64,000 bases of DNA from Linum tenue (GCA_946122785.1 CAMGYJ010000002.1:64133703-64197702), one strand, 5' to 3'; positions 11,061 to 23,640 are shown, counted from the first letter of the stretch. A program made the numbers and translations. Notes: generated by a model not told the origin, from the letters alone.

Positions 11061-12549
11061 AATGCAACTCTCAAGACCTCTATAGCAACATGCAACCTCG
11101 ATCGTCTGTAGAGGACTTCCTAGATCATTTAGCAGCTTACGAGGTCAACCAGTTTTCTACGACATCCCCTATTTCTCTCAATGCGAGTACTAGACTCACA
11201 CCAGGTAATATCAAGTACTAGACTCATCCCCTATTTCTTCTTGGCGCAAGGTGTATCAAGTAATACAGTCTATCGGAGCCCATATGCTTTTGAGCTCTCA
11301 ATTAGAATATGGGGCTTTTGCTTCCCGTATGGAGTTCGGCGACGGCGGCTGCAATGGTTCCAAGGGAGTTTCGGAAGCCAAAGATGCAGATACGTGGTAC
11401 GCCAGTTTCTTGGTTAATTGGGATTGCCCATGAAAAGATTTGGTGTCAAATTTATTAGCCTCATCGATTTGTAATTCGTAGGTGATTAAATAAGTTGATC
11501 GCCGATTGTAATTTGAGTAGAACAGTCCCCGTCCGAATAAATCAGTGTCGGCAGACGGTGGGAATAAGTGGTGACGGTTTTTTTAATGGACTGTGTTAGA
11601 ATAAAATATTTTAATAATAATAATCAGGGTAAAAAAGTCTATCTTAATTATTAATTTAGGGCGATTCGTAAAAACCAGGACGACAATTAGCAACTCCCTT
11701 AATTTAAGTACCAATAATACAAAAGCAACAAATAAAAGAGAACGCCAAAGACAATTAATTAAAAGGGAGACCTAAAACAACAAAAGAGTCACAAAAGAGC
11801 ACATTCAACTTACTAACCGCATGCCATTTTCAATGTTTTTTTTTCTCTCTATCTGTAGGTCCAATTTGACCCTCAAATCTCCTAAATATAACACTTTGGC
11901 ATTTTAGTACTCAATTGAATTTTTTTTTGCACTTTCGCATTTTGGCACGCCATTAGAGGTGGTCTTACTCTCTCTAATACTTGATGGGATCATCTCGAGC
12001 ATTCTCAAACATTGTATCAAACATCTTTTATATTCAAATCTTAATATGATTCACAAGCTAAATATGTAGGAGGATTATTTGATGATGACCCACATGCATT
12101 TTTCGCATATGCCCTGTGCCCATTCTTATTCACCTTGTATTTCAAGAATCTTATCTGTGTAACATGTTCTTTTAAGAGCTCTGTAGGCGACAAACCTTAC
12201 TCTATTAATTGTGTCGTATTACCCAACTAAATTCGAGAAAAATTTAAGACCTTTTCTGAAATTTGTCCAATCCAGAAAAAACAAGATAATTGATCGAGTG
12301 TTCATGTTCTATTGTGCAAATTCCTGTTTGGATAATCTGAAATTGTGAATCCAACATCTAGAGGTTTCCCATCCGTAATGCAAATCCAAACCCAACAAAC
12401 AACCAACAAAGAAAAATGAAACCTTTTTTGGAGTAATCGTCAAAACGGTCAAGGACGTGTCATTTATGAATCTCCTTGTTATTTTGTGTTTCCCTTTTCC
12501 CATCTTTTCTCTTTCTTCTCCATTTTTTACCCCGTCAAATTTTTTCATT
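11061..12549. other. Gene-free spacer before the MYOB gene
   Basis: I see no supported gene. A modest plus-strand open frame at 11251-11433 ends in NWDCP but matches nothing I know. From about 12000 onward the DNA becomes ordinary AT-rich upstream sequence of the next gene. Confidence 0.4.
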
Positions 12550-13311
12550 CTCAGGGTTTGATCTTCAATGGCCTTCTGCTAAAATCATCGTCTTTGATTC
12601 ACATTGTCAGCCAGGTACTGTAATTATTACCCAAATTTGTTCTTTTTTCGTCCCCACAATTTGCAATGTGCTTGATGGTCTCAAGGCGTACCCTTTTGCA
12701 TGTTCTTCCTTTCCTTTCTTTTTGGTTCTAACATGCTATTTAGTTTCTCGGCATTGTTTTCGAGTTTTGTAGATCCTGAGGATTTGTTGGGGTCTGTTTG
12801 CTGAATTATATTTCAATCCATTTTAGAACATGAAATAATTTAATGATTGATTTTCTAGATTTAATTTAGGAAATGGTTTTGAGTTTGTTTTCTTATCCGC
12901 ATCAACAATAGTCTCATGCGTGGGTTCGATAGGGTATAACAATTCTTTTTTCATAATTTGATCGAGAATGTGACAACGGTGGAACTTGTTGCTAGTGAAT
13001 TCTAAGAGTTGTGAGGGGTTAGTGTTGCTTTAGCATTCAATTTGGAATAAAGAGTGTTCAATAATTAAAATCATTTAGATTTTTTATGGTTTCGTGTCAC
13101 AGATAATAGAGAAAATGGATAGTCCAGATTGCAATTAGTAAGAGTTGGTTTGCAGTATATTCTCTGTTGCGTTTTTTCTTGTAATATGTATGTTTCACTA
13201 AGCTGATCGTTTACTCCTCTAACTATTTTGGTTATATCTTTTATGTCAGCCATTTGCTTGATTGAGACCCCCAAATGGTGATATTACATTAGTATAATTT
13301 TACCGGTGGGA
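12550..13311 (+). promoter_or_regulatory. Likely 5' UTR with intron of the MYOB gene
   Basis: A pyrimidine-rich leader near 12490-12560 is followed by a donor-like CCAG|GTACTG at about 12616. An acceptor-like TTATGTCAG ends near 13250, leaving a short leader before ATG 13312. A 5' UTR intron is common in this kind of plant gene. The positions are inferred from splice consensus only. Confidence 0.45.
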
Positions 13312-15968
13312 ATGGCTTCAAAAACCTCCTCATTTGCTCCAGCAAGGAGGACATTGACGGGATTCACATATGCTCTAAGATCAGCAGCTTTTGAATGGCT
13401 TCTAATTTTCTTGCTACTTCTGGATGCAGTGTTTGCCTATCTCCTGACCCGATTTTCACGTTATTGTAGGCTACAAGTACCATGCCTATTTTGTTCACGG
13501 CTAGATCACATATTAGGCAATGAAAAACCTGGGTTTTATAGGGATCTCATTTGCACATCCCACAAGGCTGAAATGTCATGCTTGATTTTCTGCCATAACC
13601 ATGGTAAGCTTGTTGATGGTCGTGCTATGTGCGACGATTGTCTGTTGTCATACTCATCAATGCTTAAAGAAAAATATGAGATGCAAAGGGTTGTGGTGGG
13701 TAACCTTGGGTTTGATTTAGGCTCTAATGGTCCCCCTAACTTGTTCACAAACAAGGATCTCCTTCCTGGTTCAGTTGCCACCAAGTTATGTTCATGTTGC
13801 CGTAAGCCTTGGAGGTCAAGGCAGAGAACAGACAGAATCTTGAGACTAAAATCACCTAGAAGTGCTGCCATCTGCAAGCCAAACATTCCTTTACCACACC
13901 GTTTGACACAACAAGAGAGCTTGAGGAAGATAAGAGAGAAGTTCTCTGGGTCTTTAACTCCTTGTCGACTCGGGAATATGGGATTTGATTCTTTATCCCA
14001 TGTGGGCTACACAGAGCTCAAGTTCAATTCTGACACTGAGTCTGAATTTCAGTACTCTGATGATGATGAGTACCATAACTATGGTCAAGAAGTGGATGAG
14101 CCTCCTACGGAAGAAGAAGAAAAACCTACAACTCGTAGTGATTCTGATAAACATGTTGACAATGAGATGGATCAACAATCATGGGTACAAGGTATACAAC
14201 CTTATGTTAAAAATCAAGGCGAGAGAGAAGTATTGAAAGTTGAAAAGGGAAAAGGTCCTTCTGCAAGTCCAGAGTTTGTTTTACTTGAGGATCTTCATCC
14301 ATCAAACATGGCAGAGGTTCCTCCTATGATGAAACAAGCAAAAAATGAGCAAAACAATCCTTCTGTTCTTACTACTGATTCTTCTGTATTAACAGAACTC
14401 ATGGCTCTTGTTGACTCTCCTTCGGGTTTAGCTGTTCTAAAAGATCATTTTGAGGCATCAAAAGTTAAAGGTAATGGTCTTCTTTTTATCTTTTTTTCTT
14501 AGTCTTTCGACCACTTGTTATTGAAAGAGCATAAAAAAGTAACATAGAAAATCCTGTGACGGGATCATTTGCAGGTTTGAATGAGATTGGAACAAAAGAT
14601 GAATTCAAAAATAAGGAAAACGTTGTTGTGAAGCCAATAGTTGATGATGAAACGATAGGCACTCAAGTTGGTCAAGTTGCTTATAATGTGCCTTCTACAG
14701 AGGTAACTTCTTTGGAACATAGTGAAACACCAAAGGCTAGGATCACTATCCAAGAAAAGGAAGCACCAAAGTTTATGGTAGAAAACCTTGGAAAGAGTGA
14801 AATTCACGAGGATTTGAAGCCATCCTCCTCCTCCAGAGAAAGTTTTGCATCGTCAAACGTTAATGTTTCTGACATTCATGATAGTACGAAGGCCCCTGAA
14901 CTAGTTTTCAAAGAGAAAATTAATGATTCCACTCTAGAGTCCCTTGACACAGTCTTTAATGTGATTGAGGGTGAAAATATAGATGACAGGTTAAAAAGAC
15001 AAATAGAGCATGATAAGATCCTTATAAGTACATTGACCAAGGAATTAGATGAAGAGAGAAGTGCATCTGCAATTGCTGCAAACCAGGCAATGGCGATGAT
15101 CACAAGGTTGCAAGAGGAGAAAGCAGCACTGCACATGGAAGCCTTGCAGTACCTACGAATGATGGAAGAGCAAGCTGAATATGATGGCGAGGAGCTGGAG
15201 AAAACAAATGATCTCCTGGCTGAAAGGGAGAAGGAACTGCAAGATTTAGAGGCAGAGTTAGAGTATTTCAGGATAAAATATGGAGACGAAGATATAGAGG
15301 AGAACATGCCGAATATTGTAATGTCTAGTATGAGTAGGGATGATAACATGGTAGGAGAGAATACTACTAGCTCTAGCTATGCAGAGCATGAGGTTAGTGA
15401 GCACCACTCTGGCCCCAACTCTAGAGAGCTCCCAAATGGAAGTGAGAAAGGAGACATATTCACAAAATCTTCATGGCCAGACATTGAAGATGAGAAGTCA
15501 TTCATTTTCCAGCGGTTGAAGGGCTTAGAGAGGAAGCTGCAGAAATTGTCTCATAGTGCTGCTGCATCACCGTACATGTCTGACAATGAGTATTCTGAAG
15601 AAACAACAGATAGAGGAGGAGTAGGTACAGGGGAATTTCTTGTAGGTAATGGAAGTCTCCTTCTACATGAAGAGCCTGATAGGAAATCAGTTAGCAAAGG
15701 TAAAACTGTTGTTGACAGCCTGGTCATGAATGGACAAAGAACTTCCAATCCACTCCATGAAACTGATTTGACCACACTTAAGAATGAGATTAGTGACCTA
15801 AACGAAAGGTTGGAATCACTTGAAACTGATTGGAGTTTCCTTGAGCATACATTCAACTCCCTTGAGAGTGGAAAGGAAGGGGTGCAGTTTGTTCAAGAAA
15901 TAGCGCATCGACTTCAGGATTTGCGCAAGATTGGGATGCAGAGTAGAAATCAATCTGTTCCTTGTTAA
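13312..15968 (+). CDS. Myosin-binding protein (MYOB family, DUF593/GTD-binding)
   Basis: Two coding exons, 13312-14470 and 14575-15968, join in phase (AAAG|GTAATG ... TTGCAG|GTTTG) to give 850 residues. The first true ATG is 13312; six bases upstream lies only a GTG. Residues about 27-47 form a membrane segment (EWLLIFLLLLDAVFAYLL). A Cys-rich stretch with PCLFCSRLDH begins near 57 and further Cys/His pairs occur to about residue 170. Acidic low-complexity sequence follows. Residues about 526-623 form the coiled-coil GTD-binding domain, with LTKELDEERSASAIAANQAM and a run of EEQAEYD. Known MYOB proteins anchor class XI myosins, through their globular tail, to motile vesicles. The best fit is the MYOB1-4 group; I cannot assign a one-to-one orthologue. 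Confidence 0.92.
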
Positions 15969-16569
15969 TGAGCATTGATCATTATTCATTGCAAGGTATG
16001 GAAATATTTCCATAGAATATTTCATACTACAGAATGTCGTGAGAAACTACGATAACATGATATTCTTAACAAATGACAAACTAATAACATGATATTCTCT
16101 TTGTTGTCCTACTAATCGCCAACCACTAAGAAAATTGGTGTTTATGTTCATGTAACCACTTACCTTTTTTCTTCTTGTTTTGAGACAACATATGGTGTAA
16201 TGGAGACATCGATACTATCATACATACACTGAAGAGACAAAACATATTTGGATTCCTTCTTTCTTTCCTCGTTCTTCTTTACCTTCTGTTTTTTTTCTTC
16301 AGTCCTATGTTTCTCTTTGCTCTATAGGGTTTACTTTATAAATTTATCAATTGAATGACTATTATATTTTTTGGTTGGCTTCCTAGTTGAAAAAATTCAA
16401 TTCTTTTGCAAAAAAAATTCAATTTCTTGGCTAGAGATGCATGGCATCTGTTAAGCATACATAAAGTTGAAAAGGTATAATTCTCGTGTTAGATGCAATG
16501 AAGTTTATTCAATTTACCCGAATGAACAAATTTATGATACACGTAGACTTATTTCGATTTTTTTACATG
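15969..16569. other. 3' flank of the MYOB gene
   Basis: The likely 3' UTR and downstream AT-rich spacer. No other gene is seen. Confidence 0.5.
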
Positions 16570-16680
16570 TTATTGATGGAGGTCTTCAGAGGGAAGGTGT
16601 CTAACCTAAGATTCAAACATGGAATCTCTAAGTTGAAAACCAGTGGTTGAATCACTATACCATGGGTCTCCCCACAAATT
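16570..16680 (-). repeat. tRNA-derived SINE-like remnant
   Basis: On the minus strand a near-consensus RNA polymerase III A box, TGGTATAGTGA (16662-16652), is followed by AACCACTGGTTTTC. A near-consensus B box, GTTTGAATC (16618-16610), lies about 35 bp further on. This spacing and wording are typical of plant tRNA-derived SINEs. The cloverleaf cannot fold as a functional tRNA, and the tail and target duplication are not clear. Confidence 0.5.
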
Positions 16681-17053
16681 TTTTTTTTCAATTTAAGATA
16701 TGCGTTAATAATGCTTTATATTTTTCCATTTTTGGGTGAATGTGCGCCAGTGATTGGAATGGTTCCAGCTCAAAGAAAAATGCGAAACAACTTCCAGAAT
16801 TAAAAGAAGATGATATACTGCGGGTCGTTTGGATAGGATTTTCGTAAATGAAGAATTTGACCCTAAATAACTCATTTAAAAACACAAGTCATTTAAATAT
16901 GAAATTTTGGTCATATCAATTATTTGATATTGGGTTCAAAATTGTTCAGGGAGGAATTTAAATTTCAAAAGTACTATTTTGCCATTTTCCATATCTTCTT
17001 CATTGACACAAAACATACATAATTCCTCTTCTTATGCACCATATTTCTTTTTT

Positions 17054-17425
17054 GGGCAATGTCTATTTTTTACCCAAACAATTTTCAGATTCTTTTATTT
17101 TAACCAAACCTATTGAATTCCTAAAAATTATCCAAACGTTAACTCTCCATCAACTTTTCTGTCAGTAATGCTGACTAAGTATGACCATAATGAGTTGACT
17201 TCCTACGTGGCGGTCAGAATACCATCGTTTACTATTTTTAATAAAAAGATTATAAAAAAACAAACAAAATCCCACCTCTCACGTGGACGAAATAAGTAAC
17301 GGTAACAGAATGAATGCCTAGACTTTGATAAATTATAATACGTTTGGATAATAAATAGAATTTCTATAGGTTTGGTTAAAATAAAAGAATCTGAAAAAGA
17401 TTTGGGTAAAAAATAGACATTGCCC
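17054..17425. mobile_element. Complete MULE-type MITE with long TIRs and 9-bp TSD
   Basis: The left end begins GGGCAATGTCTATTTT and the right end is its reverse complement. Similarity between the arms runs about 90 bp inwards, through AGATTCTTTTATTTTAACC and CCAAACCTAT. TTCTTTTTT flanks both sides exactly (17045-17053 and 17426-17434). Long terminal inverted repeats with a 9-bp duplication identify the Mutator superfamily. At 372 bp it is noncoding and mobilised in trans. A second, nearly identical copy lies at the window's left edge. Confidence 0.92.
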
Positions 17426-17434
17426 TTCTTTTTT

Positions 17435-18560
17435 CTAGGGTTTGTTCAAATGGTTACCATGGTAATTACCAAATCAAACAAGCCTGTATTCTGTTAATCA
17501 TGGAATACAATATCATAATCAAACCATCCAAACTAATACAAAACTAAATTAACCAAACTAAAGTTTAATCGATTTGATTAATTGGTTAACCAAATTAACC
17601 ATTACTAGATAAATGGCCCGGGCTCCGCACCGGATATTTTTCATGTATATCATAATTTGAATTTTCAAGTGATCGGAGGCAACTTAAGAATACATGATTC
17701 AGTAAATTAAAAGGTGAAATATCAATTAGAGTGGCTAGATTTTGAACTTTACAAAGGAGAAGAGTTGGAAGAAGTAATTTTATCATCTCTATTACGTCAT
17801 CACTCTACCAAAATTTTATGCTCACAAATTAAATTTTAATTTTAACGATAAATTTGATGAAATCTATTTTGACTTATTCTTCGCAGAGATATGCAAGGTA
17901 AGATCGAAGTTCCATTTTGTTCTCCATCTATTAAATTTATATTATCCTTAATATAATTAGTTGTACATCTCATGTTTTTGACTCCCTATAAAATAAGAAA
18001 ATTATAAAACGTTCTATTTTGTTCTCCATCTATTAAATTTATTCTCCTTAATATAATTAGTTGTACATATCATATTTTGACTCCCCTATAAAATAAGAAA
18101 ACTATAAATAAATGCGAGCTCTCATATATTTTGTCACTCTCTTTTTTAAGTAGAATGTGATATCCAAACTCATCATTATTTTTAGACATGAAAATAATAA
18201 AATTGAAATAATTAGAATTTTATTCCAATTTAGTTTTTGATTTTTACAATTATAATAATGGTTTTTTTTCCAAGTGACATCCACACTACCTATTTACGAA
18301 AACTATTTTACTTATAGTTAATAAACTAAACATGCATCATCCTCTCCATAGCCTTTCATTTCATGGACTTTACTTTCCATTTATAAGAATGAAAATATTC
18401 ATAAATTATAATCAGAGAGAAATTCAAAGTACGGATTTTTTAAATATTCAGAGTATATTATTTTAATTTTTATCTTTTATATTTCTAATGAATTTCAAAA
18501 TAATAGCCATGGCTATAGCTAAGACTAACGTTCCTCCCAAAATCCTTTAATTCCAACTCT
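17435..18560. other. AT-rich gene-free spacer
   Basis: No gene is seen. A 60-70 bp segment containing TTCTCCATCTATTAAATTTAT and AATATAATTAGTTGTACAT occurs twice in tandem, around 17915-18000 and 18015-18100. Confidence 0.5.
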
Positions 18561-18574
18561 TTTATTCATCTATA

Positions 18575-18679
18575 CACGTGGCCAATGTAGAAAAGGGCCT
18601 AAACACGTGTTCCTAATCATATTCTGCACTTCTTATGCTCGACCAGCTGTCCAGTGACGTAAGCTCCAATATATATAAG
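18575..18679 (+). promoter_or_regulatory. Candidate promoter with two G-boxes and a TATA box
   Basis: Two CACGTG G-boxes lie at 18575-18580 and 18604-18609. CCAAT sits at about 18582-18586, and TGACGTAA (18655-18662) precedes a clean TATA box, TATATATAAGG (18670-18679). The spacing looks like a plant core promoter. However, the first downstream ATG (18746) opens only a seven-codon frame, so any transcript would be noncoding or begins a gene I cannot recognise. Confidence 0.4.
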
Positions 18680-19690
18680 GCTATTGGACCATACCCATCT
18701 TCTCGAACTCTCTAGGCATCTCCACCTTTCATTCAAAACCTCGTAATGGAGAAGGAGAAGACATATTAAAAAAAAAGGAGGAGAAGGAGAAGACGAAAGC
18801 ATATATGTATGCAACGATTCAGCCGCAATAGTTGATTGCGGAAGTGGTACCATCGTTGGTGTGTAGTGACGAACCCGACATGCATTGACTCCACAATCCT
18901 CAGATTGAAGCCTGCTTCTGTCTTTCTATCACGATGTCTCTCCGCAACCAATATCTGGCTTAATTAAATTGCAATTTTGGGATCGGGAATGATGAGGCGT
19001 CTGCTTCTGATAATTCTACTATCAGATCTGGGAAGAAAACGGCAGCCCGACTGGCAGGTAGAGCTGTGAGCAAATCGGCAAGTCGCTGGTCGATTTTTAG
19101 GAGGGAAATGGAGATCCTGACTCCATAATTTGTCCAAGAGGCCAGCCCCACCGATGGATAGGTTCTGTGGGTGATTTGTAGCTTCCCCCTTCATCTTTTC
19201 TGTTGAGGTTGAGTTGATGAGATGGAAAACAAAAAAGAATTGAGAATTTGAGAGTTGATCGAGTTTGTTGCATGTATGGATTATGGGTGCCGCCAGGAAA
19301 TTCTGTCGTCGGAGGGAAGTGAAGAGGTTTCTGGGACGGGAAATCAAGGGCGGTAGCCGGTAGGAAAAGCGGGTGTAGAAACACTATGATGCACCCGTCC
19401 ACATACTAGTAGACTACTGGACCCCTTATACCAATTAGGCGCTATTTATATTATAATAATAATATCACATTTTCATATTAAGTGAGAAATATTTTCGGTT
19501 AATACATCAATTCTTCGAATACCAAAATAATTATATTTATTCACATCTAATCCCATGACCCGACACATTTTGATTTCTGATTTTCTGCTAACTTTGATTT
19601 TCAAATTTTTTTTCCTTTTTTTGCCCCCTTTATTGGTTTCACAGCTTCCCCCTCTTCTTACCGGCGGTCGACGTCCCCGGCTTAAGGGGG
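18680..19690. other. Spacer with unassigned short open frames
   Basis: Minus-strand frames at 18960-19400 include MKGEATNHPQNLSIGGAGL followed by LDKLW, but I recognise no family and there is no matching splice model. I therefore do not call a gene. Sequence from about 19550 onward is probably the promoter and leader of the next gene. Confidence 0.4.
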
Positions 19691-19997
19691 TAAAAACACA
19701 ACCGCATAATATCACCAAAAATGAAACCCTAGACCTTCAGATCCATCCCGAATCCTAATTCCTCCTCCTTCAGAGCATCGTTAAAGCGTTGAGCTCCTCA
19801 TTTGGAAGCGAAGGTATATTCGTTTGAGTTCTGTCAATTACGGAAGTGGAAGTGGAGAGTTCAATTACTTGCTTTGTGGGTGTTTTTGAATTCAAGTGAT
19901 AGTCCTATCAACTCGCCGCGACGGATTTACTTAAGAAACTTAGAAATTTTCTGGAGACGTCAGCCGGGGAAAGCGCCAAAGAGGAAGAACAAAATAT

Positions 19998-21530
19998 ATG
20001 GGTGACCAATTCTGGTCTAATAGCGATGGGAGAGCTATGGTGGAGTCTGTATTGGGTAGTGAGGCTTGTGAGTTTTTAATTTCCTCGGCTTCCAGAGCTT
20101 CGTCTGCGGAATTGGCTACCGCACCCGGCAATCTGCGCTTGCAGCAGGGTTTGCGCCAACTTCTGGAAGGCTCTGAGTGGAACTATGTTATCTTCTGGCA
20201 TGCCTGTGGTTTAAAATCTGGTGGGTTTGTGCTGGCCTGGGGGGATGGGATTTGCCGCGATCCGAAAAGCTGGGTTATTCCTGGAGAAGATAAATCTGGT
20301 GGTGGTCATTTGGAAGGAGGGGAGAAGAGGGAAGAGGTGAATAAGCGTGTGCTTCAGAAGCTGCATTCACTCTTTAGGACAACTGGTGAGGGTACTTACG
20401 TAGGTAGCTTGGGTGAGATTTCTCAGGTCGAAATGTTTTACCTCACATCAATGTACTTTCGATTCTGGTCTGATTCTGTAGTGGGTCATGGTCCTCTGGA
20501 ATCATATAGGTCTGACAGATCCATCTGGGTTTCCGATAGGGCTAATTGTTTGAAACATTATCAGTTGAGATCCCATCTTGCTGGAGCTGCTGGGTTCCAG
20601 ACAGTGGTGTTTGTACCAGTTAAATCTGGCGTTTTAGAAATTGGTTCAATCAAGCAAACCCACGAGGAGTCTGGTCTTGTGAAGAAGGCAAGGACCATAC
20701 TTGGAAAATGTAACGAGTCCTCCCACTTGAAGGCATGTCCTAAGATATTTGGCCATGAGTTAAGCCTAGGTGGTTCAATGCCAAGGTCTATGAGCATCAG
20801 TTTTACTCCTAAGGTTGAAGAGGAATTGGTTTTCAATTCAGAGTCATATACAATTCAACAGTTGAGTACAGGTCAAATTTATGGAAGTACATCGAATGGC
20901 TGCCCCGGCGAAAGCAGTGAGGCGAAATTATTTCCTCATATGAACCAAGTGCTTGTTCCTGCTAAAGGCGCTGATTTCGTGATCGCTGGATCGGAGCAGG
21001 GCAAAGATGACTTGTCACCTTTGGGTGATGAGCCGAAGCCTAGAAAGAGAGGAAGGAAGCCTGCCAATGGGAGAGAAGAGCCGTTGAATCATGTTGAAGC
21101 AGAGAGGCAGAGGAGGGAGAAGCTTAATCAGAAGTTCTATGCTCTCAGGGCTGTTGTTCCAAATATCTCTAAGATGGATAAAGCATCTCTTCTTGGCGAT
21201 GCCATTACCTATATCAATGGCCTCCATATGAAGATTAAGGTTATGGAAGCTGAGGCAGGGATGGGAAGCAACAAGCATAGTATGGTAAACCCAGAGATCG
21301 ATTTCCAGCAGAGGCAGGATGATGCAATCGTGAGGGTGAGTTCTTCTCTGGCTGATCACCCTGTTGGTAGAATCATTGAAAAGTTCAGGGAACATCAAGT
21401 TGCAGCCCAAGAATGTAATGTATCCTCATCCGAAGACGGTAGGATTGTTCATACATTTTCAGTCCGGACTCAGAGCGGAGTTGCTGAGCAGCTAAAGCAG
21501 AAACTGGAAGGTGCCTTTTCCAATGGGTAA
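19998..21530 (+). CDS. bHLH3: bHLH3/JAM3-like MYC-type transcription factor
   Basis: An intronless frame of 510 residues from ATG 19998. Residues about 48-217 form the bHLH-MYC N-terminal domain ([11 protein letters not shown] through SGVLEIGS), which in this family contacts JAZ repressors. A basic [18 protein letters not shown], precedes the bHLH domain at about 363-414. Its basic region [15 protein letters not shown] carries the His-Glu-Arg set that reads the CACGTG G-box. An ACT-like segment ends the protein. The start MGDQFW plus [13 protein letters not shown] and the phrase [14 protein letters not shown] match Arabidopsis bHLH3 (JAM3) better than bHLH13 or bHLH17. These proteins lack a strong activation domain and oppose MYC2 in jasmonate responses. 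The role here is inferred from that family. Confidence 0.93.
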   Translation: MGDQFWSNSDGRAMVESVLGSEACEFLISSASRASSAELATAPGNLRLQQGLRQLLEGSEWNYVIFWHACGLKSGGFVLAWGDGICRDPKSWVIPGEDKSGGGHLEGGEKREEVNKRVLQKLHSLFRTTGEGTYVGSLGEISQVEMFYLTSMYFRFWSDSVVGHGPLESYRSDRSIWVSDRANCLKHYQLRSHLAGAAGFQTVVFVPVKSGVLEIGSIKQTHEESGLVKKARTILGKCNESSHLKACPKIFGHELSLGGSMPRSMSISFTPKVEEELVFNSESYTIQQLSTGQIYGSTSNGCPGESSEAKLFPHMNQVLVPAKGADFVIAGSEQGKDDLSPLGDEPKPRKRGRKPANGREEPLNHVEAERQRREKLNQKFYALRAVVPNISKMDKASLLGDAITYINGLHMKIKVMEAEAGMGSNKHSMVNPEIDFQQRQDDAIVRVSSSLADHPVGRIIEKFREHQVAAQECNVSSSEDGRIVHTFSVRTQSGVAEQLKQKLEGAFSNG

Positions 21531-22240
21531 TACTGTAAACGATCGGTGTAGAATATCTTAGTCCGACAGACGGACACCTGCATTTACTGGAAAGGAAATG
21601 AATTTATTGCCTTGCTTTCCTACTGCCCAAGCCATGTATTCGCAGTTATCAGCAGTGATGGTGGATATGTGTACTCTCTAATCTTGTTATTGTTGACCTT
21701 TGATTAGCTGCAAATAGGAATCATGTTTATGCTCTTATAGTTTGATGTAAATGTTTCAGTTTTGTAAGCTCTCTGAATCAGAAAACTTGATATGCTTTGC
21801 TTCGTTGAACCAGGTGAAATCCTGAGACCACACGATCAAAACTCCGATGTGGTTTATTGTGTTGTTACTTCCTGGGACATCAAGGGGTTATAAAAATGAA
21901 CATTTTCTGGGAGCTGTTAGGTTGTTTTTGTGGGCTTCATTTGGGAGCAAGTGTGACAGGAACGGAAAGCGTTATGACTCGATCTGATGTGTTTGATGGC
22001 TCTCTCTCGTTTTTTTTTTATCAGTGTATACCATGGTGTTATTGTTTGATATTAAAATAAGAGCATACCATATGATATGAACAGCGTACCATGGTGGTAT
22101 GAACATACCAAGATTATAGGATGGTTGAATACATGATAGTAGTAGTATACTAACTATCATTTACGATTTTCAACATTGTGTACCACAAGATACCACCCCC
22201 ATAACATAGTGGTATTTTTTGGTTCTCTATATTTTACACC

Positions 22241-22490
22241 AAATTTTTTTTAGATCCAATAAATCATTATTAACTTGTTCTTTCTGTGCAAAAATTTTCA
22301 AAATCGACTTGAAAACGAAAGAGATACCATATTGTATGGAGTTTGTAACGAGATGTATGGAATTTTTTTTCTCAAGAAATATTGAAAATGGATCTCATTT
22401 TTGTAGAGCACAACAAACTCGTTCTATTTGTGCAAAAAATTGAAATCTGAGTTAGAACGAAGAAGATAAGAGCTGACTAAGAAAACTAGG
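22241..22490 (+). repeat. Diverged direct repeat, copy 1
   Basis: The copy runs from TTTTTTTTAGATCCAATAAA through CTTTCTGTGCAAAA, GTAACGAGATGTATGGAA, and on to GAACGAAGAAGATAA. It aligns with 23390-23640 in the same order and orientation. Confidence 0.6.
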
Positions 22491-23389
22491 AAAAATAAAG
22501 TGTCTTTAACTCTCAATTCGTAGATATGAATTTGGTGGGCCCACTAAAAAAGGAATGTCCAGATTTAGTTATTCAAGGTGCATAACCCTTCTCGAGCCCT
22601 CTTTCCATTCCCTCTCTAATATATCTATTTTTATAATTATTCCTAACTATTTGATGAACCTTAGTCATGTTATAGAGCCGAATGTTAGGAATTGATGTTT
22701 GAATGATTCATATGTGATTACACTATTCATTATATAGTGAATTGAGATATTATTATGAAATTGTGTGGGTATTGATCATTCTGCCCAATTTGAGGCTATT
22801 AACCTAAGGTAGAGAATGTTCAATTATGTTGATTAGATCATCCTTCAATTCTTCATTGTGGGTCAATTGATCGAGCGTGATATTAGACTACAAATGTCGT
22901 ATTGGATCGACATCCTTTAGTAGGAGCCGAATTACATGTCTTAGTTGTTCTATTTTGACGGATGTAGAAACTCTCCTTGAGGGCAGTTCATATTAAGTGA
23001 GCTTGGATAACTCGAATAGGGTGTTCAAGCGAATTTAGGACTCTCTGTGATATAAATCTTGAGTGGGCAAGCTAGGAACGTCAACATCGACTCGGTTAGT
23101 GGGTAGGGGGAATCAATTCCTATTTGAGCTCCCAACTTGTAATTTAGCTAATGTAGTTTAGTTTCTTAATCTCAATCTTGTGTGGACGGAGAACAAATCG
23201 AAACAAAGTAATGGTACATCTAGAGACCAGTGGATTTGATAATTTTATTACTTTATTTCACCCGGTCATTGGTTATGGTTGACCTTTGATTGGAAGAGTA
23301 GTTTAAACCAAGTCAAATATACTAATTGCATTTACCACCTTTCACAACCGTATATATGGTGTTATATTTGTCCTTGAAATTTTTTCTCG

Positions 23390-23640
23390 GAAATTTCTAG
23401 ATCCAACAGGTCACGATAAACTAGTTCCTTCTGTGCAAAATGTTTCAAAATTTGAGTGAAAATAAAGGTGGTACTGAGTGATACTTGGTGGCAGCAGATT
23501 GGTAACGAGTGGAATGAATTTTTTTTCACAAACTATATTCAAAATTGGCATCATTTTGAATATCATAATGAACTTATTCCATCTGTAAAAAAAATTGGAC
23601 ATCAATTTAAAATAAAGAAGATATAATCCAATTAAAAAAT
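23390..23640 (+). repeat. Diverged direct repeat, copy 2
   Basis: It carries the same ordered blocks as copy 1 (TAGATCCAAC, CCTTCTGTGCAAAA, GTAACGAGTGGAATGAAT, AAATAAAGAAGATA) about 1.15 kb downstream. A shorter third relative with GTAACGAGAGGTATGAAAT occurs near 37600. I cannot classify the family. Confidence 0.6.

Noticed and set aside
11251..11433. Plus-strand frame ending DTWYASFLVNWDCP as a possible later exon of the gene starting at 7330
   Set aside because: No homology I can name, no clear acceptor in the right phase, and it lies in repeat-rich DNA.
12476..12772. 98-codon plus-strand frame
   Set aside because: Lies in the predicted MYOB leader and 5' UTR intron; hydrophobic composition comes from T-rich sequence.
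18960..19400. Minus-strand frames including MKGEATNHPQNLSIGGAGL
   Set aside because: No family recognised, competing frames on the same strand are equally long, and no splice model joins them.
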